Positions 18,837 through 28,521 of a stretch of DNA of 64,000 nt are shown in pieces. The notes beneath the pieces are model-generated. The model ran no database searches. It was not told the DNA's origin and saw only the letters and a list, made by a program, of their open reading frames with translations. The position numbers and the translations under genes were made by a program. Each line of letters opens with the position of its first letter. Position 1 is the stretch's first letter. The stretch is from Thalassospira sp. (lineage in GTDB: Bacteria > Pseudomonadota > Alphaproteobacteria > Rhodospirillales > Thalassospiraceae), in contig NZ_JAUYHK010000005.1 of the NCBI RefSeq assembly GCF_030690045.1, positions 62,001 through 126,000 on the forward strand, written 5' to 3'.

Positions 18837-19475
18837 TCAACCACGCCCACATTTCTGCATCAATTCCGGCACCAGGCCGCGATTGCCGATAAAATCGGGC
18901 TGAACGGCGCTGGTAACGTTATAGGTGACGGTTTTTTCGTCGATCAACGGGTCAAAAATGCCCGGCGTTTCCGTGATCAATGACACAACCCCGTCGGATT
19001 TGATGCGGAGCGCGGCAAAACCGTTGGCATATTCAACACGGGCGCATTCCGGCCCAAGGAACCGGCCAAATTGTTCCACCAGCCGGTAACGCGGATTTTC
19101 CAGAAGGTCATCCCGTTCATCCACATGTTCGGAGGCTAAACCGTGTTTGGGAATATATTTTTGCAGATTGGCCTGCGACTGCACGATATAGCCATCGGGG
19201 AAATAAACAGCGACATCTTCGGCCAGCAAAACACGATCCCCGATCACCGGGCCCGATTGCAGCAGCGCTTTGATCCGCTTTCCAGGAATGTCACCGGAAA
19301 ACGCATTAAAACGCAAAAGCTTGGCATCCCCACGTTCGGTCGCAAACAAGGATTCAAAAGGAACAGGTGGTGTCGGATCAGCCGCCAGAACAGAAGAGGC
19401 ATAGGCTCCGACGACAACCAGCGTCAGCAATGCGCACTGTGTTTTCAGTTTGCGCAAAGACAGCATGTTTCTCAT
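18837..19475 (-). CDS. Exported protein of unknown function
   Basis: A 212-residue protein with a Sec signal peptide (basic N-terminus MRNMLSLRKLK, hydrophobic core, VLA-A cleavage near residue 33). I do not recognise a domain. The mature part has two Cys residues far apart (GPECARVEY and MQKCGRG), which could form a disulfide. The start at 19475 has a GGGGGA site. It is monocistronic: terminators flank it, and its neighbours are an OmpA-like lipoprotein gene on the same strand and a CoA-binding gene running toward it. Confidence 0.65.
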   Translation of the reverse strand: MRNMLSLRKLKTQCALLTLVVVGAYASSVLAADPTPPVPFESLFATERGDAKLLRFNAFSGDIPGKRIKALLQSGPVIGDRVLLAEDVAVYFPDGYIVQSQANLQKYIPKHGLASEHVDERDDLLENPRYRLVEQFGRFLGPECARVEYANGFAALRIKSDGVVSLITETPGIFDPLIDEKTVTYNVTSAVQPDFIGNRGLVPELMQKCGRG

Positions 19476-19584
19476 GTCCCCCGGCACTCCCATATTCGGT
19501 TTCGATCAATTAGACGTGAATGTAAGGTTTTTACCACCAAATTCAACATCCCGTCGCATTATTCATCGCAAGAAAAAAGCACTA

Positions 19585-19625
19585 TCCAAAAAAAACAACG
19601 GGATGGCATTATGCCATCCCGTTGC
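19585..19625 (-). terminator. Intrinsic terminator after the OmpA-like gene
   Basis: A 14-bp inverted repeat, CAACGGGATGGCAT (19596-19609) and ATGCCATCCCGTTG (19611-19624), is followed on the minus strand by TTTTTTT. Confidence 0.85.
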
Positions 19626-19650
19626 CAAAGATTTGGTAAACGACCTGCGA

Positions 19651-20550
19651 TCAATCGATCGAGATGGTTACACGACGGTTACGCGGTTCACGCACACCAT
19701 CCGGAGTCGGGATCAGCAAGTTGCTTTCGCCCACGGCTTCGGTGGCAACACGATCACCAGCAACGCCACGGCTGCTAAGTTCGGACAGGGCCGCCTTGGC
19801 GCGGCGATCCGACAGGCCAAGATTGTAGCTGGACGAACCCGATGCGTCGGTGTGACCAACGACCGAGACGTCGCTCGGGCTGGTGGTCCACTGTTCCGCA
19901 GCAGCGTCAAGAACACGCTGGGCAACCGGGGTAATTTCGGTGCTGTCAAAATCAAAGAAGATGGTGAAAAGGCGCGGTGCGGCAGCAACCGGCTGCTGCG
20001 CCATCGGTGCTTCTTCCTGCTTTTTCAATTCCGCGATGGCGGCTTCGTAATCTTTCCAGCACTGGCTGATCAGATCAAGCTGCCAACCTTCTTCGCTTTC
20101 TTCGATCCAGCAATCAAAACGTGCCTGCGCAACGGCGGCAACATCAGGTTTTGCTTCACGGGCACCGCCATCCAGCAAGCCGATCAGTTCATCACGAACG
20201 GCGCGCTTCTGGGCGATTTCCTCGGCATCGAAACGCCAGTTGGCCGGATCTTCCGGAAGAATGGTTTCATTATCGACGACACTGCCTGCCTTGCGGGCAA
20301 AGAAATCGGCGTCAAAGAAGTCATACCATTCGTCAGCTTCGCGACGCGCATAGGCAATGTATTCTGCCTTCAACGCCTTGCCAAACTGGGTTTGGGGTTC
20401 GGTCGATGTAATGGCGCTGTTGACGCTGTTACCATAAGTGAACGGATTGCCGCCATACATGACAGCGGTTCCGGAATTATCAACACTGCTACATGCCGAA
20501 AGCAACGCCATGCTGCCAACTGCACCTAAAATATAAGGACGAAACTTCAT
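19651..20550 (-). CDS. OmpA-family outer-membrane lipoprotein
   Basis: A 299-residue protein. A lipoprotein signal ends in LLSAC (lipobox, Cys near residue 20). The middle ~150 residues are helical and charged with two Cys (RFDCWIEE, SQCWKDY). The C-terminal ~110 residues form an OmpA-like peptidoglycan-binding domain with FFDFDSTEITPVAQRVLDAA, VVGHTDASGSSSYNLGLSDRRA and the final NRRVTISID. It should tether the outer membrane to peptidoglycan. The start at 20550 has a GGAGAG site. It differs from Pal by its long middle region, so I do not name it pal. Confidence 0.88.
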   Translation of the reverse strand: MKFRPYILGAVGSMALLSACSSVDNSGTAVMYGGNPFTYGNSVNSAITSTEPQTQFGKALKAEYIAYARREADEWYDFFDADFFARKAGSVVDNETILPEDPANWRFDAEEIAQKRAVRDELIGLLDGGAREAKPDVAAVAQARFDCWIEESEEGWQLDLISQCWKDYEAAIAELKKQEEAPMAQQPVAAAPRLFTIFFDFDSTEITPVAQRVLDAAAEQWTTSPSDVSVVGHTDASGSSSYNLGLSDRRAKAALSELSSRGVAGDRVATEAVGESNLLIPTPDGVREPRNRRVTISID

Positions 20551-20787
20551 GTTTCTCTCCAATGCCCCAGTCGTTAAGGTTGTTTATCGGGTTTCAATAG
20601 TAATACTGAACGTGTCTACATTATGACGTAAAACGAGCAAAAAAGCGAAAGGTTCCATTAGATTATAAAAAATAGTTTCGGGCGCGAGCCTTTTCAAGAG
20701 AGCCAAAGCATGTAAATCTTGGTCAGGCAGCCCAGAAAACAGGCAATGCATATCAATTTTTTCTGAGACAAGCAAGCGAGGCGAGAA

Positions 20788-21735
20788 ATGTACGGGGCAG
20801 AAACATCCGCATTTATAGACAAAGTCCAGGCATTTGCTCTGGGTATGGGTATGGACATACTCGGGGCGCTGATCATCCTTGTTGTTGGCTGGTGGCTGGC
20901 AGGAAAAGCCGCCTCTCTCGTGCGCCACAGCCTCAAAAGTGTGCGGTTTGTCGATAATACCCTCAAACCCCTCGCCGCCAGCATTGTTCAATACCTGATC
21001 CTGATCTTTGTCCTGATTGCGGTGCTGTCCAATTTTGGTGTCCAGACCGCCAGCATCATCGCAGTACTCGGTGCGGCGGGCCTTGCCATTGGCCTTGCCT
21101 TGCAGGGAACCCTGTCGAATATTGCTGCCGGGGTGATGATCCTGATGTTGCGCCCACTCAAGATTGATGAATTCATCGAAGCAGGCTCTGTTTCCGGCAC
21201 CGTGACTGAAATCAGTTTATTTACTACCCAGCTGAAAACAGCGGACGGTATTTATCTGTCTGTTCCCAATTCGCAAATCTGGAATAGCGCCATAAAAAAC
21301 TATTCCCGCAATGCGACTCGGCGCGTGGATATCAAGGTTGGCATCTCCTATGACGATGATGTCGAGAAGGCGCTGGTCTTCTTGCAAAAGTTGCTGGCGG
21401 ACGATCCCCGTACCCATGCCGACCCGGCCCCGATGAGTTTTGTTGCCAATCTGGGCGACAGTTCGGTCGATCTGACGGCGCGCGCCTGGGTCAATACATC
21501 CGATTACTGGCCCACCCTGTTTGAACTGACGCGGAAATCCAAAACCGATCTTGAAGCAGCCGGTTTCTCGATCCCGTTTCCGCAACGCGATTTGCACATC
21601 AAGGGCGAAGACCTTGCCGCGGTCACGCCGCCTTCGTCCTCGCCCGCCAAACCGCCTGTAAAACCGGCAGCAAAACCCAAAGCCGCCCCGCGCAAGGCAA
21701 CGATCGGCAAAACGGCCCCCACCCCCAAGGCCTGA
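20788..21735 (+). CDS. MscS family mechanosensitive channel
   Basis: A 315-residue small-conductance channel with three N-terminal membrane segments. The pore-lining third helix is ASIIAVLGAAGLAIGLALQGTLSNIAAGVMILMLRPL, the Gly/Ala-rich MscS signature. The beta domain has SGTVTEISLFTTQLKTADGIYLSVPNSQIWN, followed by an alpha/beta cytoplasmic domain. The last ~40 residues are a Pro/Ala/Lys-rich tail not found in E. coli MscS. It relieves hypo-osmotic stress. A terminator follows the gene. Confidence 0.92.
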   Translation: MYGAETSAFIDKVQAFALGMGMDILGALIILVVGWWLAGKAASLVRHSLKSVRFVDNTLKPLAASIVQYLILIFVLIAVLSNFGVQTASIIAVLGAAGLAIGLALQGTLSNIAAGVMILMLRPLKIDEFIEAGSVSGTVTEISLFTTQLKTADGIYLSVPNSQIWNSAIKNYSRNATRRVDIKVGISYDDDVEKALVFLQKLLADDPRTHADPAPMSFVANLGDSSVDLTARAWVNTSDYWPTLFELTRKSKTDLEAAGFSIPFPQRDLHIKGEDLAAVTPPSSSPAKPPVKPAAKPKAAPRKATIGKTAPTPKA

Positions 21736-21761
21736 TTTTTCGGATCTGCACCTTAATATAG

Positions 21762-21793
21762 AAGGCGACCTCAAACCGGGGTCGCCTTTTTTG
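21762..21793 (+). terminator. Intrinsic terminator after mscS
   Basis: A 9-bp stem AAGGCGACC (21762-21770) and GGTCGCCTT (21780-21788) is followed by TTTT. Confidence 0.88.
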
Positions 21794-21903
21794 CGCCACG
21801 GGCCATTGATACCCATGATTGGCCAGTAGTATCCCGCTGTTACCCACGCATCGCTTGCAAGGCGTATAATCGGCGGGCAAACACACCAGTCAGGGAGGAT
21901 ATA

Positions 21904-22485
21904 ATGGCTGCAAAGAAAATTCTGATGCTTGTCGGCGATTTTGGCGAAGATTACGAAATCATGGTGCCGTTCCAGACCTTGCTTGCGGTCGGTCATCATG
22001 TTGATGCCGTCTGCCCCGATAAAAAAGCAGGCGACAGTATCAAAACCGCCATCCACGATTTTGAAGGCGATCAGACCTATAGTGAAAAGCGCGGGCATAA
22101 TTTTGCGCTGAATGCCGATTTTGCCAAGGCACGGGCAGAAAATTACGATGCCCTGCTGATCCCCGGCGGACGGGCACCTGAATATTTACGCCTGAACGAA
22201 GATGTCATCGCACTGGTACGCGATTTTGCCAAGGCCAACAAACCGATTGCCGCCGTCTGTCACGGTGCGCAAATTCTGGCTGCCGCCGATGTCATCCGGG
22301 ATCGGAAAATATCGGCCTATCCGGCCTGCGCACCCGAAGTCCGCCTTGCCGGTGGGACCTATGCCGATATTGCAGTTGATGATGCCTGTGCTGATGGCAA
22401 TATGATCACTGCCCCGGCATGGCCTGCCCACCCCAAATGGCTGGCAGCATTCCTGCTCGCACTGGGCACCGAAATCCGCCTTTAA
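21904..22485 (+). CDS. DJ-1/PfpI family protein
   Basis: A 193-residue protein of the class I glutamine amidotransferase-like fold. It has the nucleophile elbow AAVCHG with C119 and H120, and the conserved acidic E16 (GEDYE). The [11 protein letters not shown] stretch near residue 87 is typical of PfpI-type proteins (protease or deglycase claims in the family). The exact reaction is unproven for this subgroup. It is preceded by a GGGAGG ribosome site. It stands alone with its own upstream terminator. Confidence 0.88.
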   Translation: MAAKKILMLVGDFGEDYEIMVPFQTLLAVGHHVDAVCPDKKAGDSIKTAIHDFEGDQTYSEKRGHNFALNADFAKARAENYDALLIPGGRAPEYLRLNEDVIALVRDFAKANKPIAAVCHGAQILAAADVIRDRKISAYPACAPEVRLAGGTYADIAVDDACADGNMITAPAWPAHPKWLAAFLLALGTEIRL

Positions 22486-22575
22486 TCAGCGGTTGCTTTC
22501 GATCCTGATTTTAACGACCATAACCTGTAATCCGCCATCGCCCCACCGGGCGATGGCCCAACAGGGAGACATCCG

Positions 22576-22887
22576 ATGTGTCAGATCTATTCCGGCACCT
22601 GCCCCGAACTGTATGAAAATATCAGCCGGTCCGTGCGGATTAACGGGGTAGTGACCAGCCTGCGCCTTGAAAGACGGTTTTGGCAAATTCTCGATGACAT
22701 CGCGGCAGGCGAAGGATTTTCAACCCCGCAATTTTTGGGTGCCCTGCATGACGAAGTCATTGTTCAGCGCGGCAATATCCCGAATTTCGCATCATTGCTG
22801 CGGGTGATTTGCACAGTTTATCTGGAAAAACAGATTGCGATCAGTACCGGTGAAACCACCAGCCCACCGATATTAAGGGCGATGTAG
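22576..22887 (+). CDS. Ribbon-helix-helix domain protein (RHH_4 type)
   Basis: A 103-residue protein with the ribbon-helix-helix core SRSVRINGVVTSLRLERRFWQILDDIAAGEGFSTPQFLGALHDEV, residues ~18-62, as in the alphaproteobacterial RHH_4 group. Such proteins are presumed DNA-binding regulators. It is preceded by an AGGGAG site and ends 4 bases from the convergent helical protein gene. The target is unknown; no dyad stands out immediately upstream. Confidence 0.78.
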   Translation: MCQIYSGTCPELYENISRSVRINGVVTSLRLERRFWQILDDIAAGEGFSTPQFLGALHDEVIVQRGNIPNFASLLRVICTVYLEKQIAISTGETTSPPILRAM

Positions 22888-22891
22888 ATCA

Positions 22892-23827
22892 TCAGTTCAG
22901 CCAGGATGCGATATCGCGGCTGCCAAAGCCACCACTCGCCATCGCGCGTGGAATTGACGGCGATGCGATATGTCCGGGATAAGGGACTTCGCCCGAATCC
23001 TTTTTGATGCGAATCCCCGCCGCCGTGCCAAAATCGATTTTCACCGGATTAAGCCATGGTTTTTGTGTCACCTTGTGGCGTTTTTCCTCGCGGGTCTTGG
23101 CCTGATATATCCAGCGCAATTCCTGTTTAAGGGTTTGGTATTCCGGGGTATCGGGGGCGGCATTGACCTCGGTGATGATCTGCAATTTGACCATCTGCGG
23201 AAAACAGTCGAGCCGTTCCAGCAGCATGAATTTCACACTGGGCCGCACCGCATCCGACCGGATCAGCCGCACAACAAGACGTTTATAAATTTCCAGACGC
23301 AAATTTCCGCTGGAGGCAAGCTCGATGAATTCATCGATAAAATCACGGGCTTCTTTTTTACCATCCAGCAAGGCCCGCAGATTTTCGGTCATTGCCCGAC
23401 GGTAAAATTCGCGAATTTCCACCACATGATTGGCGGCACGGTTGCGCACCACATGCAGGGATTCGGGCGAAAAGGCATTCCGGGTCAATAATTTGACGCA
23501 ATCGGCCACCAGTTCATGCTTGGTCGCCTCGCCCACTACCTCGAAAATGCCGGTAATCAATTCACGGGTTTTGGCATGTGGGCACATCCGGGTGGCTGCG
23601 GCCAGCGCCATCGGACTTTCGGGATCGCGGGTTGCAATCACCGCCAACGCAAGCGGATCATCATATTGCATCAAAGCAAGATCGCGGCTCAGCAAATGTT
23701 CGGGCATCAAAAGGCGTTTCTGCGCCCCGGCCCCCGTCACGGTCAGAGGTTCGCGGGTCCGGTAGCTGTCCTTGATCGACAAGGCATATTTCAGCCCGTC
23801 ATAGGAAATCCCCAGATCCTTGTGCAT
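22892..23827 (-). CDS. Helical protein of unknown function, paired with DUF2336 gene
   Basis: A 311-residue soluble protein without a signal peptide. It is rich in predicted helices and has no motif I can name. The pattern of repeated ~35-residue helical units (for example LALAVIATRDPESPMALAAATRMCP) recalls HEAT-like repeats of its neighbour. I chose the start at 23827, where GAGG lies 5 bases upstream, 7 bases after the preceding gene's stop; ATGs at 23854 and 23845 would overlap that gene and lack a site. The tight arrangement implies co-expression and perhaps a shared complex. Confidence 0.72.
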   Translation of the reverse strand: MHKDLGISYDGLKYALSIKDSYRTREPLTVTGAGAQKRLLMPEHLLSRDLALMQYDDPLALAVIATRDPESPMALAAATRMCPHAKTRELITGIFEVVGEATKHELVADCVKLLTRNAFSPESLHVVRNRAANHVVEIREFYRRAMTENLRALLDGKKEARDFIDEFIELASSGNLRLEIYKRLVVRLIRSDAVRPSVKFMLLERLDCFPQMVKLQIITEVNAAPDTPEYQTLKQELRWIYQAKTREEKRHKVTQKPWLNPVKIDFGTAAGIRIKKDSGEVPYPGHIASPSIPRAMASGGFGSRDIASWLN

Positions 23828-23834
23828 TTTTGCC

Positions 23835-25283
23835 TCAGGCTCCATCAGGATCATGGCGTCGCGTGTCGGTTTTGCGGCCAGAACGGCCCGGAACAGTTTC
23901 AGAAGACGTCGTTACATTCGATCTTTTGCGCGGACCGGCCGGTTGCAGTTCGTTAAAAAAATCGATGTACCAGTCCATATCGGCCGACGCCATGTTATAG
24001 CGCCCCCCGGCCACCGGACGTTCCAGATTGTCTTCGGGCACACCGGAACTGATTTGTAGCACCACCGCAGACGGGGCCGTCATGCCCGCACGCCATGCCA
24101 ATGCGGTAATCGCACGCGCACTGCCGGAATCAATGATTTTGGACACAACCGCTTGTGGCAATTGCGCATAATGCGCCAATGCCTGCACCACCATCGCATC
24201 TTCATCACGCGACAGGGCATCCAGCACCACCTGATCAATGGTCATCGGTTGCGAAGCCGAGGCGTGTGTCACCTGTTCGGCATCTTCCGGTTGTTCATCC
24301 AGAAAAATCGTCTGAACGGCCTCGACCGGCATCCGGTTTTCAAAACGGGTTTTTTCGATGCGCTGACGTACAGCCTGACGCAAGGCGCGCGCGACTTCGG
24401 CACGCAAACGGCGTTCCTCGACCAGGGTGTCAAACAATGATGCGGCAATAAAATGCGCAATGCGGCGTTGTGCCTGCCGCGAAATTTTTTCCCGCCCCGA
24501 CAAAACATGATTATCACCGGATGCAGAATCCGAAGCCTGTACCCGGTCCAGATGCGGAGTCAGTGCCACCACATTTTTAGGGCCATCATCCCCGGACAAA
24601 AACCGGGTCAGCAACCCGCCCTTTTCGGCCCGGTCCCGCGACAGTCGCGCCTCGGCAGCGGCCCGTTTTTCAGACTCGGCCCGCACAGCAGCGGTAATAA
24701 CAAACTCACCCCGCCCGCGCAAAATATCCAGAAAATCGGCATCGCTCAGCATTTCGACATAATCAATGACCTGCACCCGACCAATCGCTGAAATTTCCCG
24801 GGCCAGTTTCAAGGCGGCCTGCCGGGTCAGATAAGGCGTATGGTCCAGTTCCTGTTCGATCAGGGCGGCGACCTGCGGACGATAACAATCCGACATCCGG
24901 GCAATTGCCGCAACAAATTCATCGACCATATCAAGGCGTTCAGACGGGCTGAGACTGGCAAGATGGCGGCGCAACCGCCGGGCAACATCCATGCGCGCTT
25001 CGCTGTCATCTTCTTGCGGGCGTGCGGAATACAGATCAGGATCATCCAACTCGGCTGCGATGGCGCTCGCTTGATCCAGCGCACCAAAACAGGCCTGTCC
25101 ATCGGCAGAATTGCTATGACGTGGAATTCGGCTGGCACGGGGTTCGGTACGCGACCCTGCGGCAAATTCATCGGGAGCAACAGTCCGGACAATATCGGCA
25201 AGTTCGCGCAATTTCCCGGACGCGCCATTGTCTGACGCGGCTGTATCCTTGGATTTATGACGATTGAACATCCAGGCCAGCAT
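23835..25283 (-). CDS. DUF2336 domain-containing protein
   Basis: About 482 residues. The centre, from LRRHLASLSPSERLDMVDEFVAAIARM through LDTLVEER-like segments, has the helical HEAT-like repeat character of the alphaproteobacterial DUF2336 family. The N-terminal ~90 residues are polar and probably disordered. Function is unknown; one member in Caulobacter relatives has been linked to signalling, but I do not transfer that. The start is uncertain: ATGs at 25331, 25283 and 25271 are in frame, and 25283 has GGGGA immediately upstream. It is the first gene of a two-gene operon. Confidence 0.75.
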   Translation of the reverse strand: MLAWMFNRHKSKDTAASDNGASGKLRELADIVRTVAPDEFAAGSRTEPRASRIPRHSNSADGQACFGALDQASAIAAELDDPDLYSARPQEDDSEARMDVARRLRRHLASLSPSERLDMVDEFVAAIARMSDCYRPQVAALIEQELDHTPYLTRQAALKLAREISAIGRVQVIDYVEMLSDADFLDILRGRGEFVITAAVRAESEKRAAAEARLSRDRAEKGGLLTRFLSGDDGPKNVVALTPHLDRVQASDSASGDNHVLSGREKISRQAQRRIAHFIAASLFDTLVEERRLRAEVARALRQAVRQRIEKTRFENRMPVEAVQTIFLDEQPEDAEQVTHASASQPMTIDQVVLDALSRDEDAMVVQALAHYAQLPQAVVSKIIDSGSARAITALAWRAGMTAPSAVVLQISSGVPEDNLERPVAGGRYNMASADMDWYIDFFNELQPAGPRKRSNVTTSSETVPGRSGRKTDTRRHDPDGA

Positions 25284-25590
25284 TATCCCCGCACTTCCCC
25301 GCGTCCCTGTAAAAAGCTTCTTCGGTGTCATCCTTATAACAAGGCCCCATAACACCGACAACCATCAAAGCCCAGAATTCCTTTTGAAACCAGAGACATC
25401 ACACTAAAATTGAATTTGTGACACATCCTGCCTTCATGACCCTTACTATGGGCTGGAAATAATCAAAAAACGATTAACGCACCCCTTAAGGGATTTTTGT
25501 AAATTATTGATATTTTTCAGACATTCCACCCCAAACAAAACAGGCTGCCAAATATGGCAGCCTGTCTGTAAATCCGCACAATCCGGGATA
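25284..25590. other. Intergenic region between DUF2336 gene and pyk
   Basis: 307 bases without a credible gene. It contains the DUF2336 gene's upstream sequence on the right-to-left strand, an AT-rich segment with CCCTTAAGGG (25483-25492) followed by ATTTTT, and the pyk terminator listed next. Confidence 0.6.
25525..25566 (-). terminator. Intrinsic terminator of pyk
   Basis: An 11-bp stem ACAGGCTGCCA (25540-25550) and TGGCAGCCTGT (25555-25565) with a 4-base loop is followed on the minus strand by TTTTGTTT. Confidence 0.88.
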
Positions 25591-27015
25591 TCAGTTTTTA
25601 CCCGACAGCCACGCAATCCGCAGGATATTGGTCGCCCCCGGCGTTCCAAACGGCACTCCGGCGGTAATCACGATCGAATCACCGGGCGCTGCAAATTCTT
25701 CGCGTTTCGCCACATCGCAGGCAATCCCCACCATTTCGGCAAAATTGGTGGCATCGCGGGTAAAGACCGGATGCAAGCCCCAGCACAATGCCATGCGCCG
25801 CGCCGTCTGGATTTTCGGGGTCAGGCCCAGAATGGCAACTTCGGGGCGTTCACGTGCCGCCCGATAGGCGGTTGAACCCGATGTCGTATAGGTGACAATC
25901 GCCTTGGATCCGATCGTCCCGGCCGTTTGACGGGCTGCGGCACTGATGGCGTCCGGGGCGGTATGTTCCGGATCAGGTCGGGACGCCTCGCGCAGGCGGG
26001 CATACAATTCATCCCGCTCGACCCGCACCATGATGCGATCCATGATCCCGACTGTTTCCAGCGGATATTTGCCAACCGCACTTTCGGCTGACAACATCAC
26101 CGCATCGGCACCGTCATAAATGGCGGTCGCAACGTCGGATGCCTCCGCACGGGTCGGCGCCGGGTTTGTTACCATCGAGTCAAGCATCTGGGTCGCCACG
26201 ATCACCGGTTTCCCGGCAACACGACAGGCAGCAATGATACGTTTTTGCAGGATCGGCACATCTTCGGGCGGGCATTCAACCCCCAGATCGCCACGCGCCA
26301 CCATAATGGCGTCCGACAGGGCAATGATTTCATCAAGATGTTCGATGGCCTTGGGCTTTTCCAGCTTGCTGATGATCGCCGCACGGCCATTGATAATCTT
26401 GCGGGCTTCGGCCACGTCTTCGGGGCGCTGCACGAAAGACAGGGCCACAAAATCCACCCCCATCTCAAGACCATAGGCCAGATCGACACGGTCCTTGTCA
26501 GTCAGGGGGGACATCGGCAACATCACATCGGGCACGTTAACACCCTTGCGGTTGGACAAGGGACCCCCGGCAATGACAACACAATCGGCGGATTCGGCGT
26601 CGCATTTTTCAACGCGCATCCGCACCTTGCCATCATCCAGCAGCAAATTCGCACCGACTTCCAATGCCTTGAAAATTTCGGGATGCGGCAGACAAACCCG
26701 GTTCTGGTCGCCCGGCGTCTTGTCCATGTCAAAGCGGAACTTGTCGCCCGCCTCAAGCATAATCTGTTCAACGGCAAAGGTGCCGACACGAATTTTCGGG
26801 CCTTGCAAATCCATCAGAACGCCAATCGGGCGGCCCAGTTTTGCCTCAACTTCGCGGATTGTTTCAAACCGCGCCTGATGTTCTGAATGTTCGCCATGCG
26901 AAAAATTCAAACGGAAGACATCGACACCCGTCCGAACGATTTTTTCCAGCATTTCCGGGCTAGAGCTTGCCGGCCCCAGAGTTGCGATGATCTTCGCCTT
27001 GCGTTGACGGCGCAT
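25591..27015 (-). CDS. pyk: Pyruvate kinase
   Basis: A 474-residue enzyme converting phosphoenolpyruvate and ADP to pyruvate and ATP in the last step of glycolysis. It has KIIATLGPASSSPEMLEKIV and RLNFSHGEHSEH at the N-terminus, MDLQGPKIRVG, the catalytic lysine segment IISKLEKPKAIEHLDEI, the Mg/K site MVARGDLGVECP and the TQMLDSM stretch. The C-terminal regulatory domain is complete. Length agrees with the type II family (about 470-480). It is monocistronic with a strong terminator, as is common for this gene. Confidence 0.96.
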   Translation of the reverse strand: MRRQRKAKIIATLGPASSSPEMLEKIVRTGVDVFRLNFSHGEHSEHQARFETIREVEAKLGRPIGVLMDLQGPKIRVGTFAVEQIMLEAGDKFRFDMDKTPGDQNRVCLPHPEIFKALEVGANLLLDDGKVRMRVEKCDAESADCVVIAGGPLSNRKGVNVPDVMLPMSPLTDKDRVDLAYGLEMGVDFVALSFVQRPEDVAEARKIINGRAAIISKLEKPKAIEHLDEIIALSDAIMVARGDLGVECPPEDVPILQKRIIAACRVAGKPVIVATQMLDSMVTNPAPTRAEASDVATAIYDGADAVMLSAESAVGKYPLETVGIMDRIMVRVERDELYARLREASRPDPEHTAPDAISAAARQTAGTIGSKAIVTYTTSGSTAYRAARERPEVAILGLTPKIQTARRMALCWGLHPVFTRDATNFAEMVGIACDVAKREEFAAPGDSIVITAGVPFGTPGATNILRIAWLSGKN

Positions 27016-27294
27016 CCGCTTTACCTCGTCTTTTTAAAGTTTCCATTAGGCTCCGTCGCGACCGGAACGATCCGGGGCACGACGTAAATGACCTGATTAT
27101 TTTAACTGGGGGTCTGTCCTTAATAGTAAATACAGCCCGGTTTGAACAGGGACTTTTCTGTGAAGTCCGGATTTGGATGTGTTTTTTTTGCTGGACATTC
27201 ACATCACCGGCATTCCTAAAAGAAGACTGAAAAAAATTCCGGCCCCGATCCACCGGGACCATCCGTCAAAATCACCCGAAAACAGGGACGCATC

Positions 27295-27780
27295 ATGGCC
27301 GATTGGCACCACCGTTTTCTGGCGCTTGCCGCCCATATCGCCGGATGGTCAAAAGACCGCAGCACCCAGGTCGGCGCGGTTGTTATTGGCCCGAAAAAGG
27401 AAATCCGTGCTGTTGGTTATAACGGATTTCCACGCGGTGTGGATGACAATGTCGAAAGTCGCCATCAGCGCCCGGCGAAATACGCCTATACCGAACATGC
27501 CGAACGCAACGCCATTTACAATGCCAGCTATACTGGCACATCGCTGGATGGGTGTACCCTCTATGTCACGCATTTCCCCTGTAGCGATTGCGCACGCGCC
27601 ATCATTCAGGCTGGCATTGCCGAAGTCTGCGTCGATCAGGACAAGCTGACCCCTGATTTTCTCGAACGCTGGCAACAGGATATCCATATTTCGACCGAAA
27701 TGTTTGGCGAATCCGGTGTGAAAGTCTTGCTGATCAATGACTCCGGCGGGGTAAAGCCACTCGAAGAAATGGAAAAATAA
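27295..27780 (+). CDS. Deoxycytidylate (dCMP) deaminase
   Basis: A 161-residue zinc deaminase that makes dUMP from dCMP for thymidylate synthesis. Zinc ligands H68 (with catalytic E70, HAERNAI), C96 and C99 (PCSDCARA) are intact. The N-terminal WSKDRSTQVGAVVIGPKKEI and NGFPRGVDD segments match ComEB/dCMP deaminases rather than tRNA deaminases. The start at 27295 lies close after a GGGACGC stretch. It is divergent from pyk. The nearby class II ribonucleotide reductase is in another transcript but the same nucleotide pathway. Confidence 0.92.
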   Translation: MADWHHRFLALAAHIAGWSKDRSTQVGAVVIGPKKEIRAVGYNGFPRGVDDNVESRHQRPAKYAYTEHAERNAIYNASYTGTSLDGCTLYVTHFPCSDCARAIIQAGIAEVCVDQDKLTPDFLERWQQDIHISTEMFGESGVKVLLINDSGGVKPLEEMEK

Positions 27781-27991
27781 CCCCTGTTTCCAACCTCGGG
27801 TTATTTGCGGCAGAATGTGCGCGTTGCAGCAAAACTCGCCCCCTGAATACTCCCTGGACAGGATTCGTCAGATTCAGGAAGGGGTTGCAGCCTGCTTTGA
27901 ACTTGCCGGATCACAAACAAAAGTATAATGAAATTGGCATTAGTTACGTCAGATGCAACGGCGTGATGACCCGCACTGGATAGAATGCCTG

Positions 27992-28480
27992 ATGAGCGCA
28001 AAGATCGACTTTAGCAAAATCAGCTTTTTGGTCGTTGATGGTGACAAGATATCGGCCCAGGTTGTTTTTGATACCCTGGCCTATCTTGGCGCGACCCATG
28101 TCCAACGGGTGCCCAACCCGCAAGACGCATTTCAAATTTTGCGCAGCCAGCAAATCGACGTCATCGTCACCGAATGGCGACTGCGCGGCATGGATGGCCT
28201 TGAATTTCTTGATTCGTTGCGCAATTCCATCAGTTCCCCCAACCGGTTTGTCCCCGTCATCATGCTGACGGCCCATTCCGAGGAACAATATGTCACCAAG
28301 GCCCGTGACCTTGGGATTACGGAATTTCTTGCCAAACCCTTCAATGCCAAGGCACTCTACAGCCGTCTGGTTTCTGTGATCACGCGGCCGCGCCGCTTTA
28401 TCAACACCGATACCTATTTCGGGCCGGACCGCCGCCGTCGCCAGGTTTCCTTTGACGGACCTGATCGTCGCGACGCCTGA
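27992..28480 (+). CDS. Stand-alone receiver-domain protein with Glu at the phosphoacceptor site
   Basis: A 162-residue protein of one CheY-like receiver domain plus a ~30-residue Arg/Asp-rich tail (PDRRRRQ, GPDRRDA). The acidic pocket is present (D16 and D18 in VVDGDK), as are the switch Thr (MLTAHS) and the conserved Lys (LAKPF). Where the phosphorylated Asp should be, in IVTEWRLRGMDG, there is E61 (codon GAA at 28172). Glu here often mimics the active phosphorylated form or marks a phosphorylation-independent receiver. The PDRR motif is common in tails of alphaproteobacterial receivers. It sits 41 bases before the Hpt-like gene and is likely co-transcribed. Confidence 0.82.
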   Translation: MSAKIDFSKISFLVVDGDKISAQVVFDTLAYLGATHVQRVPNPQDAFQILRSQQIDVIVTEWRLRGMDGLEFLDSLRNSISSPNRFVPVIMLTAHSEEQYVTKARDLGITEFLAKPFNAKALYSRLVSVITRPRRFINTDTYFGPDRRRRQVSFDGPDRRDA

Positions 28481-28521
28481 AACAAACAAGATCGCAGACT
28501 GCCGGGACAAGAACGCCGTCA

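Noticed and set aside
25483-25492. CCCTTAAGGG palindrome near TTAA repeats as a CtrA site
   Set aside because: The two TTAA elements are spaced by 8, not the 7 bases of the CtrA consensus, and a single site is weak evidence.
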